From the NCBI RefSeq assembly GCF_900187995.1, contig NZ_FZNZ01000019.1:1-64000 (forward strand): a stretch of 64,000 bases of DNA, written 5' to 3'. Position numbers and translations under genes: made by a program. Positions 54,491-63,155 of this stretch are shown in pieces. Under the pieces are notes generated by a model that worked only from the letters and a program-made list of their open reading frames with translations, was not told where the DNA came from and did not search any database. Numbering within the stretch: position 1 is the first letter of the stretch; every line of letters begins with the position of its first letter. This stretch comes from Prevotella jejuni (lineage in GTDB: Bacteria; Bacteroidota; Bacteroidia; Bacteroidales; Bacteroidaceae).

Positions 54491-54568
54491 TTGAACTTTG
54501 CTGTTTTTGGTCTTTTCGTATATAATATAAGCCGTTAGTTTATCGTCTAAATGTTAGGTCGTGTGGAA

Positions 54569-54760
54569 TTTATACACACTATTCCACGAATAATTTTAAT
54601 TTCGTTTTGCTGTCACATTTAACATTTCATGTAATCCTACTGTTACATAATAAGTTAACTAATGAATTAGGGTGACAGTAGTGACAGCAAAATTGTTTTC
54701 ACTGGGAAATGCTTTTTAAAGGATACACAGTGTTAGAGCATGTAGAGACCATTTAATCGA
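54569..54760. repeat. TTTTGCTGTCAC inverted-terminal repeat, copy 2
   Basis: The core with 12-bp ends is at 54605-54692. Downstream similarity to copy 3 continues through GTGTTAGAGCATG. The rest of the 54413-54845 gap holds the direct repeat at 54452. Confidence 0.85.
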
Positions 54761-54845
54761 TAGGCGCCTTTTCAAAGCCAAATGAGTCTCAATATGCACT
54801 TACTAATTGAATGTGTATCTTCGCCTTTGCCGTAAATTATTATTT

Positions 54846-55078
54846 TCAGAAGAGTTTGTTTAAGATAGCTCTTGAAATAGCTTCGGTGATATTCGCTACG
54901 CCTAATTTGTCAAAGGCGTGGCGTTTGTAGGTTTTAATAGAATCTAATGAGCGGCACATTCTGTCTGCTACTTCTGTCATTGTTAGTCCCGCTGCTGACA
55001 ATCTAAGCACTTCGAGTTCCTCTTCTTTTAGCGAAACTCCTTCACATTCCATCCACCGATGGCTTTCGAAAGAATATT
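54846..55078 (-). pseudogene. 3' fragment of PAS-LuxR regulator (HTH domain), split by MITE
   Basis: It encodes the GerE/LuxR-type helix-turn-helix (E-E-E-L-E-V-L-R-L-S-A-A-G-L-T-M-T-E-V-A, then S-I-K-T-Y-K-R-H-A-F-D-K-L). A 68-aa ORF from ATG 55052 exists but lacks the sensor. Removing the MITE and one 8-bp target copy fuses it in frame to the PAS part at 55667. Confidence 0.9.
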
Positions 55079-55666
55079 GGTTCTTCCGTTAAATGTGTAG
55101 ATTGTTAATAGAATGAGATTAATCCACATACATGGTAAGCCTACTTCCAATAAGATTGTTTTATAAGGGGGGTAAACTATATGATAAATGTAATTAGGTG
55201 TGATGTCTATCTGTCATCTATAACCTGCTTATCCCCTTATTAAATCATGTTTGTAAACTATTTTTATACATCTCAAACCCAATACATGCTCTTTTGGCTT
55301 CTAAAAGACGCCCTTTTGGCTTGCAAAAGATGCTCTTTAAGACCCATGCTAACGCCCTTTTGAAGTCCAATTAAGCACCTTTTACTTTATACTTGGTAAC
55401 TAATTGATACTCTGTTGATTGTAAACCTGTTTTATGTGTGTATTTTTGTCGTTAATTATAGGTGTTTTCTTTGAAATTATGTAATGATTTTTCAAACTTT
55501 TGTCTGCAGATTTTCGAAGTTTTAAAACGAAAAGATTTTCAATGAAAGAGGATGAAAATAAAATAAATAGTTGACGACTTTCTCAGCTATATTTTTGTTT
55601 TATGAGTAACTTTGGCTCTTACGTTAAAGCACTACGAAAAGCGTCCACACATTTAACGGAAGAACC
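55079..55666. mobile_element. 588-bp MITE with 23-bp inverted repeats and 8-bp target duplication
   Basis: The left end GGTTCTTCCGTTAAATGTGT (55079) and right end ACACATTTAACGGAAGAACC (ending 55666) match in 22 of 23 bases including the next three. The flanks carry AGAATATT at 55071-55078 and 55667-55674. There is no transposase ORF inside. The interior holds AAAGGGCG-type units (about 55290-55400) shared with 6575-6790. It is inserted in a PAS-LuxR gene. Confidence 0.92.
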
Positions 55667-56197
55667 AGAATATTTCCAATAGTTAGGATTACCCTTTTTG
55701 TGGAACTCTACATGCCCAACTGTTTTATGTGAAGATAGAGAAACAACACACATACCTATCCATATCTTGCCATCGTCAGTTAATAGTATAGGAGTAAGCT
55801 GGTGGTTGATCAGTCTGCTCCTTGTTCCACTCTTCAGATGAAAATGATATGACATGGAACATTGGTATTTATCAACATTGTCGAAAGTATCAAAGAACTT
55901 AAAACCACTTCTGTTCAACTCAACAAGCATTTTTTGTTCTTCCTCTGGTACATATTTCAAATAAAAACTATATCCCAATTCCTTCACCTCCTTTGCTGTA
56001 TGACCACAAAGAAACAAAGGATTATCTGATACATAAAGAAACTCCTGCTTATAATAGTCTATCAAATAAATGCTCTGATAGGTTACACGTGCAAAGGACT
56101 CTACTGTATGAATCAATGTGGACAGTACATTAGAATCATAATCTGGTGCATTGCTTACAGTATTCGACGCTATAAAGAATTCTTTTATATCTGTCAT
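55667..56197 (-). pseudogene. 5' fragment of PAS-LuxR regulator (PAS sensor), split by MITE
   Basis: It encodes the N-terminal 177 residues of a predicted 251-aa regulator: a PAS-like sensor with Y-Q-S-I-Y-L-I-D-Y-Y-K, F-L-Y-V-S-D-N-P-L-F-L-C-G, and W-I-G-M-C-V-V-S-L-S-S. The current ORF runs 15 codons into the MITE before stopping at 55619. The intact gene would end K-Y-S fused to F-E-S-H-R-W and the HTH. It is divergent from the outer-membrane gene at 56588, which it probably regulated. The isolated sensor could still be made, but without DNA binding. Confidence 0.92.
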
Positions 56198-56235
56198 ATA
56201 TGTTCAACTTAATAAGGTCCCTCTATTTTATTTTC

Positions 56236-56327
56236 TACAAAAGTACATTTTTAATGCAGAATGTCGCAAGAGAATTACACAAAAGTGTAAAAAACAAAGA
56301 GAGAGGAGCAAATTTACACAAAAGTGT
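56236..56327. promoter_or_regulatory. Repeated ACACAAAAGTGT palindromic operator sites
   Basis: TTACACAAAAGTGTAA at 56275-56290, TTACACAAAAGTGT at 56314-56327 and a weaker TACAAAAGTA at 56236-56245 have centres about 40 bases apart (near four helical turns). They lie in the divergent region between the regulator and the 56588 gene. The remainder of 56198-56587 shows nothing else clear. Confidence 0.6.
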
Positions 56328-56587
56328 GATAGGTGATCTTTGGATAATAAGTAATTTTGCCATATAAATCAAGAAACAAAAGAAATTATGTGAATATTGT
56401 TTTTATAAAACAACATAATCACACTTTGATGTTAAATTTAAGCAAACAACTAAGAATTATACTTTTGCGTAGTGAAAATTAAAGAAAAATATTACCTTTA
56501 CAACGTCGAAAGACAAGAAATGCTGTCGGCATCTCATGATGATGACTCCAAAATTATAATAAGACAATACATATAATAAATAATATA

Positions 56588-58888
56588 ATGTTTATGAAAA
56601 AGAAAATTCTCACGTTGCTCATGTCTGGCTGCTATGGTATTCTTGCTGCACAAACTACGGGAACGGTCGTAGATGAAAACAAGCAACCATTACCAGCTGC
56701 AACTGTTTCGTTATTTCGTGAAAGCGAAAATAAGATGATTAGTGGAGTGGTAACTGATATGAATGGCGGCTTTGAGCTGAATACGCATGAAGGAGAGAGC
56801 TATAGAATAAGGATATCTTTTGTTGGGTATTCTACACAGGAAATTAAATGCCAAAACATCTCTAAGCATCTATCGGTGGGCACAATAGTGTTGGAGCCAG
56901 AGAGTAAGCAGCTTAATGACGTGACCGTGACAGCCAACAACGTAATACAAAAAGTTGACCGTCAAATAATTATCCCTAATCTGCTTCAGCAAAAAACATC
57001 AAGCAATGGTTTAAGTTTGTTGCAGCATCTTCAGCTATCACGCATTTCAGTAAATACTCTCGACAGTAAGGTGACTACCACTATGGGGGATGCCGTAGAG
57101 TTACGTATTAATGGTGTAAAGGCAGAGATACAGGAGGTGAAGGCTCTCTTGCCGGCAGATGTGTTGAAAATAGAATATCATGATAACCCTGGTTTACGAT
57201 ATGGAAATGTAGCTGCCGTAATTGATATTATCTTAAAGGAAAAGAAGAATGGAGGAAGTATCTCCGGAGAGTTGATGAACACTATTAACCCTTTAGGTAT
57301 AGGAGATTATCAGCTATCGGGTAATTATCATGTAGGTAAGTCAAACTTCAAGACATCTGTAAACTGGAATCGGCGTGATATAAACTGGTTACGTGAAAAC
57401 ATGGAGGCTTTCAATGCAACGACACCCAGTATCAACAACTATGAGATAGGGCAAAATACAAAGGCACAATATGATAACATCAATCTATCCATAGGATACG
57501 ATTACATACATAGGGGGAACATATTGAGTGTTACTTTTCGTGATTTATATAACAATGCGCCTCATGCGGTATTTGATAGAAATTCCAAACTTATTCAGAA
57601 TAGCAACACATTCGATATCATGGACCGCACCAAGTCAAGGAGCAACAATCCATCGTTAGATATTTATTATCAACATGAGTTTACCAAGGATAAGCATCTT
57701 TTCTTTGACCTGATAGGAACATATATCAATACTAAGAACGACCGTTTATATCGCCAATCTCAGGGAAATTCTGTACAGGAAATAACTTCCCATGTCGATG
57801 GTAATAAATATTCGGCTATAGCTGAGGTTATTTACGAGCAGAAAATCAAGGATTCGCGGTTGTCATTCGGTCTGCGACATCAGCAGATGTACACAAAAAA
57901 TGCATACGATGGAAACACATCCTCAAGCGTAAAGATGAATACAGGTGAGAGTTATGGTTTTGGAGAATGGGCTTCAAAGTTAGGGAAACTGGATTATATG
58001 GTAGGGGTAGGAGCTATGAGAACCTATGTTAGCCAAGGAAATGCCAAACAGGTAAAATATATATTTCGCCCGACTATTCAGCTGGGGTACCATTTCAACA
58101 ATTATCTGTCAATACGTTATAAAGCCTACATGGGAGGCTACGCACCCTCACTTGCCGAATTAAGCGATGTTGAACAACACATAGACATTTACCAAATACG
58201 CCGTGGAAATCCAAATCTACAGGCGGTCAGATTTTTCTCTAATGAACTATCAATTAGCGTAGGAACAAAATATATTAGTGCAGAATGGTTTACTCGTTAT
58301 AGCTATGACGACAAACCATATATGGAAGAAACAACCTATTCGAATGGCTTCTATGTTAGGAGTTATGCCAATCAAAGAGGCTTCCATCGTCTGAACTCTC
58401 AAATAAACCTAAAAGTACAACCTTGGAAGGATTATATATCCATTCAATTAACCCCATTTGTCAATCGCTATATCAGCAATGGCAATACCTATACGCATAC
58501 ACATACCAACTGGGGTTTGCGTGCCAACTTAATGGGAATGTACAAGAATTGGTATGTAGGTGCCAATCTTGAGACAAGTTTTCATAGCCTGTGGGGGGAG
58601 ACACTTAACAAAGATGAGAAATCACATAGTATAGTCTTTGGGTACAATAGAGAAAAATGGGGTGTAGAACTCCAGTTGCAGAACATCTTCAGTTCACGTT
58701 ATGAAATGTCTGTAGAAAATCTTTCCCATCTTGCTCCTTATAATCAAATGGTATGGTCGAAAAATCTATGTAAGGTTTTTGGCATAGACTTTCATTTCAA
58801 CCTGAACTTTGGAAAGCACGGTTCTGAGGTGAACCAACGTATTCACAACTCTGATACTGATGCAGGTATTGTACCAACAACGAAGTAG
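56588..58888 (+). CDS. Outer-membrane beta-barrel protein with carboxypeptidase-regulatory domain
   Basis: This 766-aa protein (Met3 at 56594 is an equally good start) has a signal peptide ending A-A-Q. A CarboxypepD_reg domain follows (T-G-T-V-V-D-E-N-K-Q-P-L-P-A-A-T-V, about 23-105), then a plug-like region (V-T-V-T-A-N-N) and a large TonB-receptor-like barrel of the OMP_b-brl_3 type. No SusD-like partner gene is next to it. It probably takes up or exports an unknown ligand. The divergent, now broken, PAS-LuxR gene was its likely regulator. Confidence 0.85.
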   Translation: MFMKKKILTLLMSGCYGILAAQTTGTVVDENKQPLPAATVSLFRESENKMISGVVTDMNGGFELNTHEGESYRIRISFVGYSTQEIKCQNISKHLSVGTIVLEPESKQLNDVTVTANNVIQKVDRQIIIPNLLQQKTSSNGLSLLQHLQLSRISVNTLDSKVTTTMGDAVELRINGVKAEIQEVKALLPADVLKIEYHDNPGLRYGNVAAVIDIILKEKKNGGSISGELMNTINPLGIGDYQLSGNYHVGKSNFKTSVNWNRRDINWLRENMEAFNATTPSINNYEIGQNTKAQYDNINLSIGYDYIHRGNILSVTFRDLYNNAPHAVFDRNSKLIQNSNTFDIMDRTKSRSNNPSLDIYYQHEFTKDKHLFFDLIGTYINTKNDRLYRQSQGNSVQEITSHVDGNKYSAIAEVIYEQKIKDSRLSFGLRHQQMYTKNAYDGNTSSSVKMNTGESYGFGEWASKLGKLDYMVGVGAMRTYVSQGNAKQVKYIFRPTIQLGYHFNNYLSIRYKAYMGGYAPSLAELSDVEQHIDIYQIRRGNPNLQAVRFFSNELSISVGTKYISAEWFTRYSYDDKPYMEETTYSNGFYVRSYANQRGFHRLNSQINLKVQPWKDYISIQLTPFVNRYISNGNTYTHTHTNWGLRANLMGMYKNWYVGANLETSFHSLWGETLNKDEKSHSIVFGYNREKWGVELQLQNIFSSRYEMSVENLSHLAPYNQMVWSKNLCKVFGIDFHFNLNFGKHGSEVNQRIHNSDTDAGIVPTTK

Positions 58889-58988
58889 CAGATAAATATA
58901 AATCCACGTAGATAAAGAGGAAATCGAAAATCTGTCAAAGAGTAGACGTTATATTAGTAAGGTCAAAGATAAATCCTCTCGAACACCA

Positions 58989-59041
58989 ATAGCAAAGAAG
59001 AACAGCCATATCAAAGCATTCTGGCTTCGATATGGCTGTTT
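58989..59041. repeat. 53-base hairpin repeat, left flank of EEP module
   Basis: It contains AACAGCCATATC / GATATGGCTGTT arms plus inner AAGC/GCTT, with a T run, so it can terminate transcription of the 56588 gene. It is 51/53 identical and in the same orientation as 63063-63115. Confidence 0.85.
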
Positions 59042-59060
59042 GGTGGGTATTGTGAGTGTT

Positions 59061-59150
59061 GTTTTGCTGTCATATTTAACATTTTATGTAATCTTACTGT
59101 TATACAGTAGATTTACTAATGAGCTCGGGTGACAGTAGTGCCGCAAAATT
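59061..59150. repeat. TTTTGCTGTCAC inverted-terminal repeat, copy 3 (decayed)
   Basis: The left end TTTTGCTGTCA is intact; the right end GTGCCGCAAAAT is mutated. Flanking similarity to copy 2 extends to about 59215. The rest of 58889-59328 holds only the hairpin repeat. Confidence 0.75.
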
Positions 59151-59328
59151 GGTTTTACTGGGCAATGTTTTTTTAACGACACTCTGTGTTAGAGCATGCA
59201 ATGACCATTCAATTCTTATAGAGGATTCAGAAAGTTTCTATATTTCTAATGCGTATGAAAAGAGCTATATCAATGCTTAATTAGAAAGTTTGATACAGCT
59301 CTTTTTATATTCGGTAGATATGTATGTA

Positions 59329-61779
59329 TTATTGATTATTAGCGTTTCTAATTAGATTATAAAATGCTTCTAAATTTATTTGTGAACTTTGGTAGAAAAT
59401 CTCATTTTTATACTTTAGCCCTTTTTTGATTCTATCAAATTCAATTTTATTATAAGGAATGAATGTAAGTTTGCTTGTTGACATTTTAGCATCAAGTCTG
59501 AAATAGAAACCTTTTTTCATAAAAAATATATCAACATGTCTTTCATACCATTCTTTTTGGTCATGAAAATAAGCTAAAACTCTTCCTTTATTTTTAATGG
59601 TGGTAGCATCATTGTTTGGTATTGTATTCAAATGGTTATTGATGAAGACAGTATCTGTAGTGAATGTAAGGCCGTCTTTATTTTCTTTGAAGAGAATTCC
59701 TTTTTCCTCATAAGATTTAAATAATTCTATCAAATTATTTTCTATTCGTATCTGTTCTTCGATTTTCTTTCCATCCTCAAAACAAGAAAATAAATCAAAG
59801 ATTTTATATTCTTCAGGAATATTTCTATTATTATATCCTTGAGAGCATAATTGTTCTAAAGAAGGAAGTCCTTCTACGTTACAAAAATCTGTGAAGTTAC
59901 TTTCGATATTTGCTAATTCTTTATATGCATTTTGGGGGGCAATTACTTTTGTCCAAAAATTCATGACGAAGTCTTCAATAAACTTCTCCATTATTGTTGT
60001 TAATGTGAGAGACGATAGTCTTTGATAATCCTTAAATTCAAATTCATTTTTCTCTATTTTATTTTCAAGGTACTTTATCTGTTGAATTATAGAGTCATCA
60101 GTAATACTTGATTTTGTTTCGTCGATTAATAGCCCTTTGTAAGAGGAGTGGTTACTTGTAAGAACCTCTTTTATAGATTTCAAATCTGTTTCGGGATCTA
60201 TATTTAAATTGAATGCTACCTGCGCTAACTTGTCAAGACTTCTTAAAAGTTTATTGATGTGTTTATTAAGTGAAATTATTATAGTGTGTTCAGATAAATC
60301 AGCAGTAAACCTTTTCCATTCGTCTTCTTTATAATAAAGCTTTTTATATACTTTAGTCCTTTCTTTTTCAGCATAAATAGTATCTTCAAAAAAAGCATCA
60401 CTTTCATCCATATTATGGCGATTGTATAGTTCCTTGTTATAAGAAATTATTTCTTTGTGAAAAATAGTATTCACAATTGCCTCGAGGTAAGAAAACAGTT
60501 GGTCTTTTTGATTATTTAAGAATAGTTCATTTATATTTCTAAGATGTTCTTTGGTTAATTCTTTTTCAGAATCGACCCATGGGATAAGATTCATTCTATC
60601 TGTAAATTGAATAAGTTCTTTATATTTCAATGTATTTGGTATAAACTTCTTATTATCGAAGACAGCCTCTTGTAGATAGATAAGACTTAGCAACTGAGAG
60701 TTTGTTTTTGTATTATAATTCTCAATAATAAGCTTGCGAAGGTGTTTTGTAGCTTCTTCTGTCTTATTTAATCTAAGATAGTAAACGGATGCTATTTGTA
60801 AGATATCTAATTTAGAGCCACAATGTTTTATGGCATCATCTATAAGATAATTAATTTTGCATAATCTAAGTTTTTTCTCATTATCTTCAATACGTGGTAG
60901 GCTATCTAATAATAATGCGGCATATTCTAAATCGCATGCAGAACGTATGTAGTTATTTCGAAGTAAATCAATGTCCTTATCTAAATATTTCTGATAGTTT
61001 TGTTCTGCTAATTGAGTGTATTTATTTATGGCAGATATATTGTCGTCGAAGGCAGTTTCATTCTTATATACGTTAACCACATCCATTGCGGCATTTGCAA
61101 AATAGTACCAAAACGGTGGGTATGCTTCAAAATTATCCTTAATAGAATCCAAACGCTCATACTTTCGTAGAGGAATTGAATCCATCAAGATACTATTATA
61201 CTGAGAAATCTGAGATTCAGTTAATCTATATTTGTCATCAAATTTATATGAGTCGGATAACCTCCATGCTGTGTCAAATAACTCTCTTCTTAAGGCATTA
61301 AACTGTTCTATCGCAGATCTTTGTAAGGTCCATTCTTGTTCCTCTCTTTCAGTAAGGATGTTTGCTTTTTCTTTACGATAATTCATATATCCCATACCAA
61401 CAGAGGCAATCATTGATATAGCGAAAGTATAGGGCTCTCCAACAGCAATTAAAGCGAAAGAAGGGATGGCGTTCCATATCGCATTTTTGATTTTTTGTTG
61501 GTATTTTTTTTCAAGCATCATTTTATCCCCTTCATAGATACGGAAGAAAGTGACTGTATCTAAAATCTGCCTTAAAATGTGGAGTAATGCCTGATCTTTC
61601 GGCATATTGTGCAGATTGAGGTTGTTAAGTATGAGTTCATACTCTTGCTCTAAAACATTTAAGTCTTTGTAGTCAACGATTTGCGAAACAGACACTGTAC
61701 AAAGGTTTAGTGCGTAAGCTGCTTTAAGTTGGTCATGTTCGCAGATTGACTTGTCTTGATTAACCTTAATTGGATTCAT
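59329..61779 (-). CDS. 816-aa protein of unknown function, partner of EEP nuclease
   Basis: No family is recognised. The protein begins with a helical segment, then has a hydrophobic hairpin at about 100-131 (N-A-I-P-S-F-A-L-I-A-V-G-E-P then A-S-V-G-M-G) that could sit in a membrane. A long helical, repeat-like middle (about 140-650) is rich in K, E, N and I. The last 75 residues look like a small beta domain (I-F-F-M-K-K-G-F-Y-F-R, then F-I-P-Y-N-K-I), as in bacterial PH-like domains. The gene is AT-rich compared with its neighbours and starts 4 bases after the EEP gene, so the two form one transcript. A membrane-linked sensor or effector is possible. Confidence 0.7.
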   Translation of the reverse strand: MNPIKVNQDKSICEHDQLKAAYALNLCTVSVSQIVDYKDLNVLEQEYELILNNLNLHNMPKDQALLHILRQILDTVTFFRIYEGDKMMLEKKYQQKIKNAIWNAIPSFALIAVGEPYTFAISMIASVGMGYMNYRKEKANILTEREEQEWTLQRSAIEQFNALRRELFDTAWRLSDSYKFDDKYRLTESQISQYNSILMDSIPLRKYERLDSIKDNFEAYPPFWYYFANAAMDVVNVYKNETAFDDNISAINKYTQLAEQNYQKYLDKDIDLLRNNYIRSACDLEYAALLLDSLPRIEDNEKKLRLCKINYLIDDAIKHCGSKLDILQIASVYYLRLNKTEEATKHLRKLIIENYNTKTNSQLLSLIYLQEAVFDNKKFIPNTLKYKELIQFTDRMNLIPWVDSEKELTKEHLRNINELFLNNQKDQLFSYLEAIVNTIFHKEIISYNKELYNRHNMDESDAFFEDTIYAEKERTKVYKKLYYKEDEWKRFTADLSEHTIIISLNKHINKLLRSLDKLAQVAFNLNIDPETDLKSIKEVLTSNHSSYKGLLIDETKSSITDDSIIQQIKYLENKIEKNEFEFKDYQRLSSLTLTTIMEKFIEDFVMNFWTKVIAPQNAYKELANIESNFTDFCNVEGLPSLEQLCSQGYNNRNIPEEYKIFDLFSCFEDGKKIEEQIRIENNLIELFKSYEEKGILFKENKDGLTFTTDTVFINNHLNTIPNNDATTIKNKGRVLAYFHDQKEWYERHVDIFFMKKGFYFRLDAKMSTSKLTFIPYNKIEFDRIKKGLKYKNEIFYQSSQINLEAFYNLIRNANNQ

Positions 61780-61783
61780 AATT

Positions 61784-62743
61784 TTACTTTATTAAATTAA
61801 TATCTAAAGTGATAGGTACATGGTCAGAAATTTCCTTTCTATGTAACTGATAATCATTATTACAATATTGTTGTATGGTATTAATCCTCCCAGCATGTAT
61901 TCCTATGCCTTGAAACCTGTCATAATCGTATGTAAAGTGATCAAAGTTGTTTGCCCAATACGAAGCTATAATATCTTTTTTCTTTTTAAGTTGCTCTTCT
62001 GTAGGAGAGGATTTGAGAGTAGTAAGCTCTTTCTGAACAGTAATTAACTTTCTTATAGTTCCACCATTATCAACTTCAACAACTTCGTTCAAAAAAGCAT
62101 TTTTAGCTCCTGAAAAAGGGAGGTTTAAATTATAATCACCTAAAATTATAGTGTATGATGGTCTGTTATTTCCATAGACTTTATCAGCTATAGAAAGATA
62201 AAGTGATTTTGTTAAGATGTCAAATTCGCGTTTACGGAGAAGGATAGCTCCTGCGTCAAGAATGTTATTATGAGTGCTATTTCTTGAGAACATAATATGG
62301 ACATTAATAAGTCTAAATTCGCAAAAGGCACCATTTATAGGCTCAAATCTCGCATAGTACGGGTTTCTTATTAGTTGTCTTTGCCCTAATGACCTATTCA
62401 CTTTATATTGGTTATAAATGTGAGGTTTGAATATTCTGGTGCTTCCATCTGGAAGAACAGTGGTGGATAACCTAAACCTGGTTTTATCCCAAATGTAGGC
62501 ATAGCCCTCTGCTGCTAAAGTACTCAAGGCATTTGGTGCTTCCCAAACTCCCTGCCATCTATGCTCACCTAGTTCTTTCAATAGCAAGTCCATAGCATTC
62601 TTTGAAAAAACCTCTTGTAATGCAATAATTTCAAATTGTTGTTCGTATATTATACGAGCAATTTGTTTAATGTTTTTACGAATCTCATTGTCTGAACGGA
62701 ATGAGAATTTGAACATATTAAAAGATCCAATTCTATAAGCCAT
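61784..62743 (-). CDS. Endonuclease/exonuclease/phosphatase (EEP) family protein
   Basis: This 319-aa protein has a DNase I-like fold. Catalytic positions are visible in order: N9 in G-S-F-N-M-F, E44 in A-L-Q-E-V, D and N in I-L-G-D-Y-N-L near 200, and D307-H308 in S-D-H-V-P-I near the end. No signal peptide is visible. The substrate could be DNA, RNA, a nucleotide or a phospholipid headgroup; the fold does not tell. It is the first gene of a two-gene unit with the 816-aa protein. The unit is AT-rich and flanked by 53-base direct repeats, which suggests acquisition. Confidence 0.85.
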   Translation of the reverse strand: MAYRIGSFNMFKFSFRSDNEIRKNIKQIARIIYEQQFEIIALQEVFSKNAMDLLLKELGEHRWQGVWEAPNALSTLAAEGYAYIWDKTRFRLSTTVLPDGSTRIFKPHIYNQYKVNRSLGQRQLIRNPYYARFEPINGAFCEFRLINVHIMFSRNSTHNNILDAGAILLRKREFDILTKSLYLSIADKVYGNNRPSYTIILGDYNLNLPFSGAKNAFLNEVVEVDNGGTIRKLITVQKELTTLKSSPTEEQLKKKKDIIASYWANNFDHFTYDYDRFQGIGIHAGRINTIQQYCNNDYQLHRKEISDHVPITLDINLIK

Positions 62744-63155
62744 ATTATTTTAATAAACCCTTAAGTCCATTTTGTATGTTTTCAATAATTAGTCTGGTAA
62801 TAAAAGTAAATTGTTAGTGTCTGTTATAAACTGATGGTTCACTAGATTTCTTATTGAATAATTTACTGATATATATTGTGCCTTTGATATCTTCAGAACT
62901 TAATGCCCTAGAAGTCTTTTTAAGGTTGTAAAGTTATGAAAAACATTTTTAATAAAAAACATTTTTATACTCTTTTTTGCAGCTAATGTGATTATCACTT
63001 AGGATAAAAGGCATATAACTACTACAAATTAATTTAAAAACTTGTTTTACCTGTGTTTTAATATAGCAAAGAAGAACAGCCATATCAAAGCACTCCGGCT
63101 TCGATATGGCTGTTTTAAGTAGGCTTACTTTGTGCAACCTATAATATAGAATGGC
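62744..63155. other. Intergenic region upstream of the EEP module
   Basis: AT-rich sequence with a weak minus-strand TACTTTTA promoter-like element near 62804-62811. It includes the right 53-base hairpin repeat at 63063-63115. No gene is supported. Confidence 0.5.
63063..63115. repeat. 53-base hairpin repeat, right flank of EEP module
   Basis: Direct repeat of 58989-59041 with two differences. It lies just after the M16 peptidase stop and can act as its terminator on the minus strand. Confidence 0.85.
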
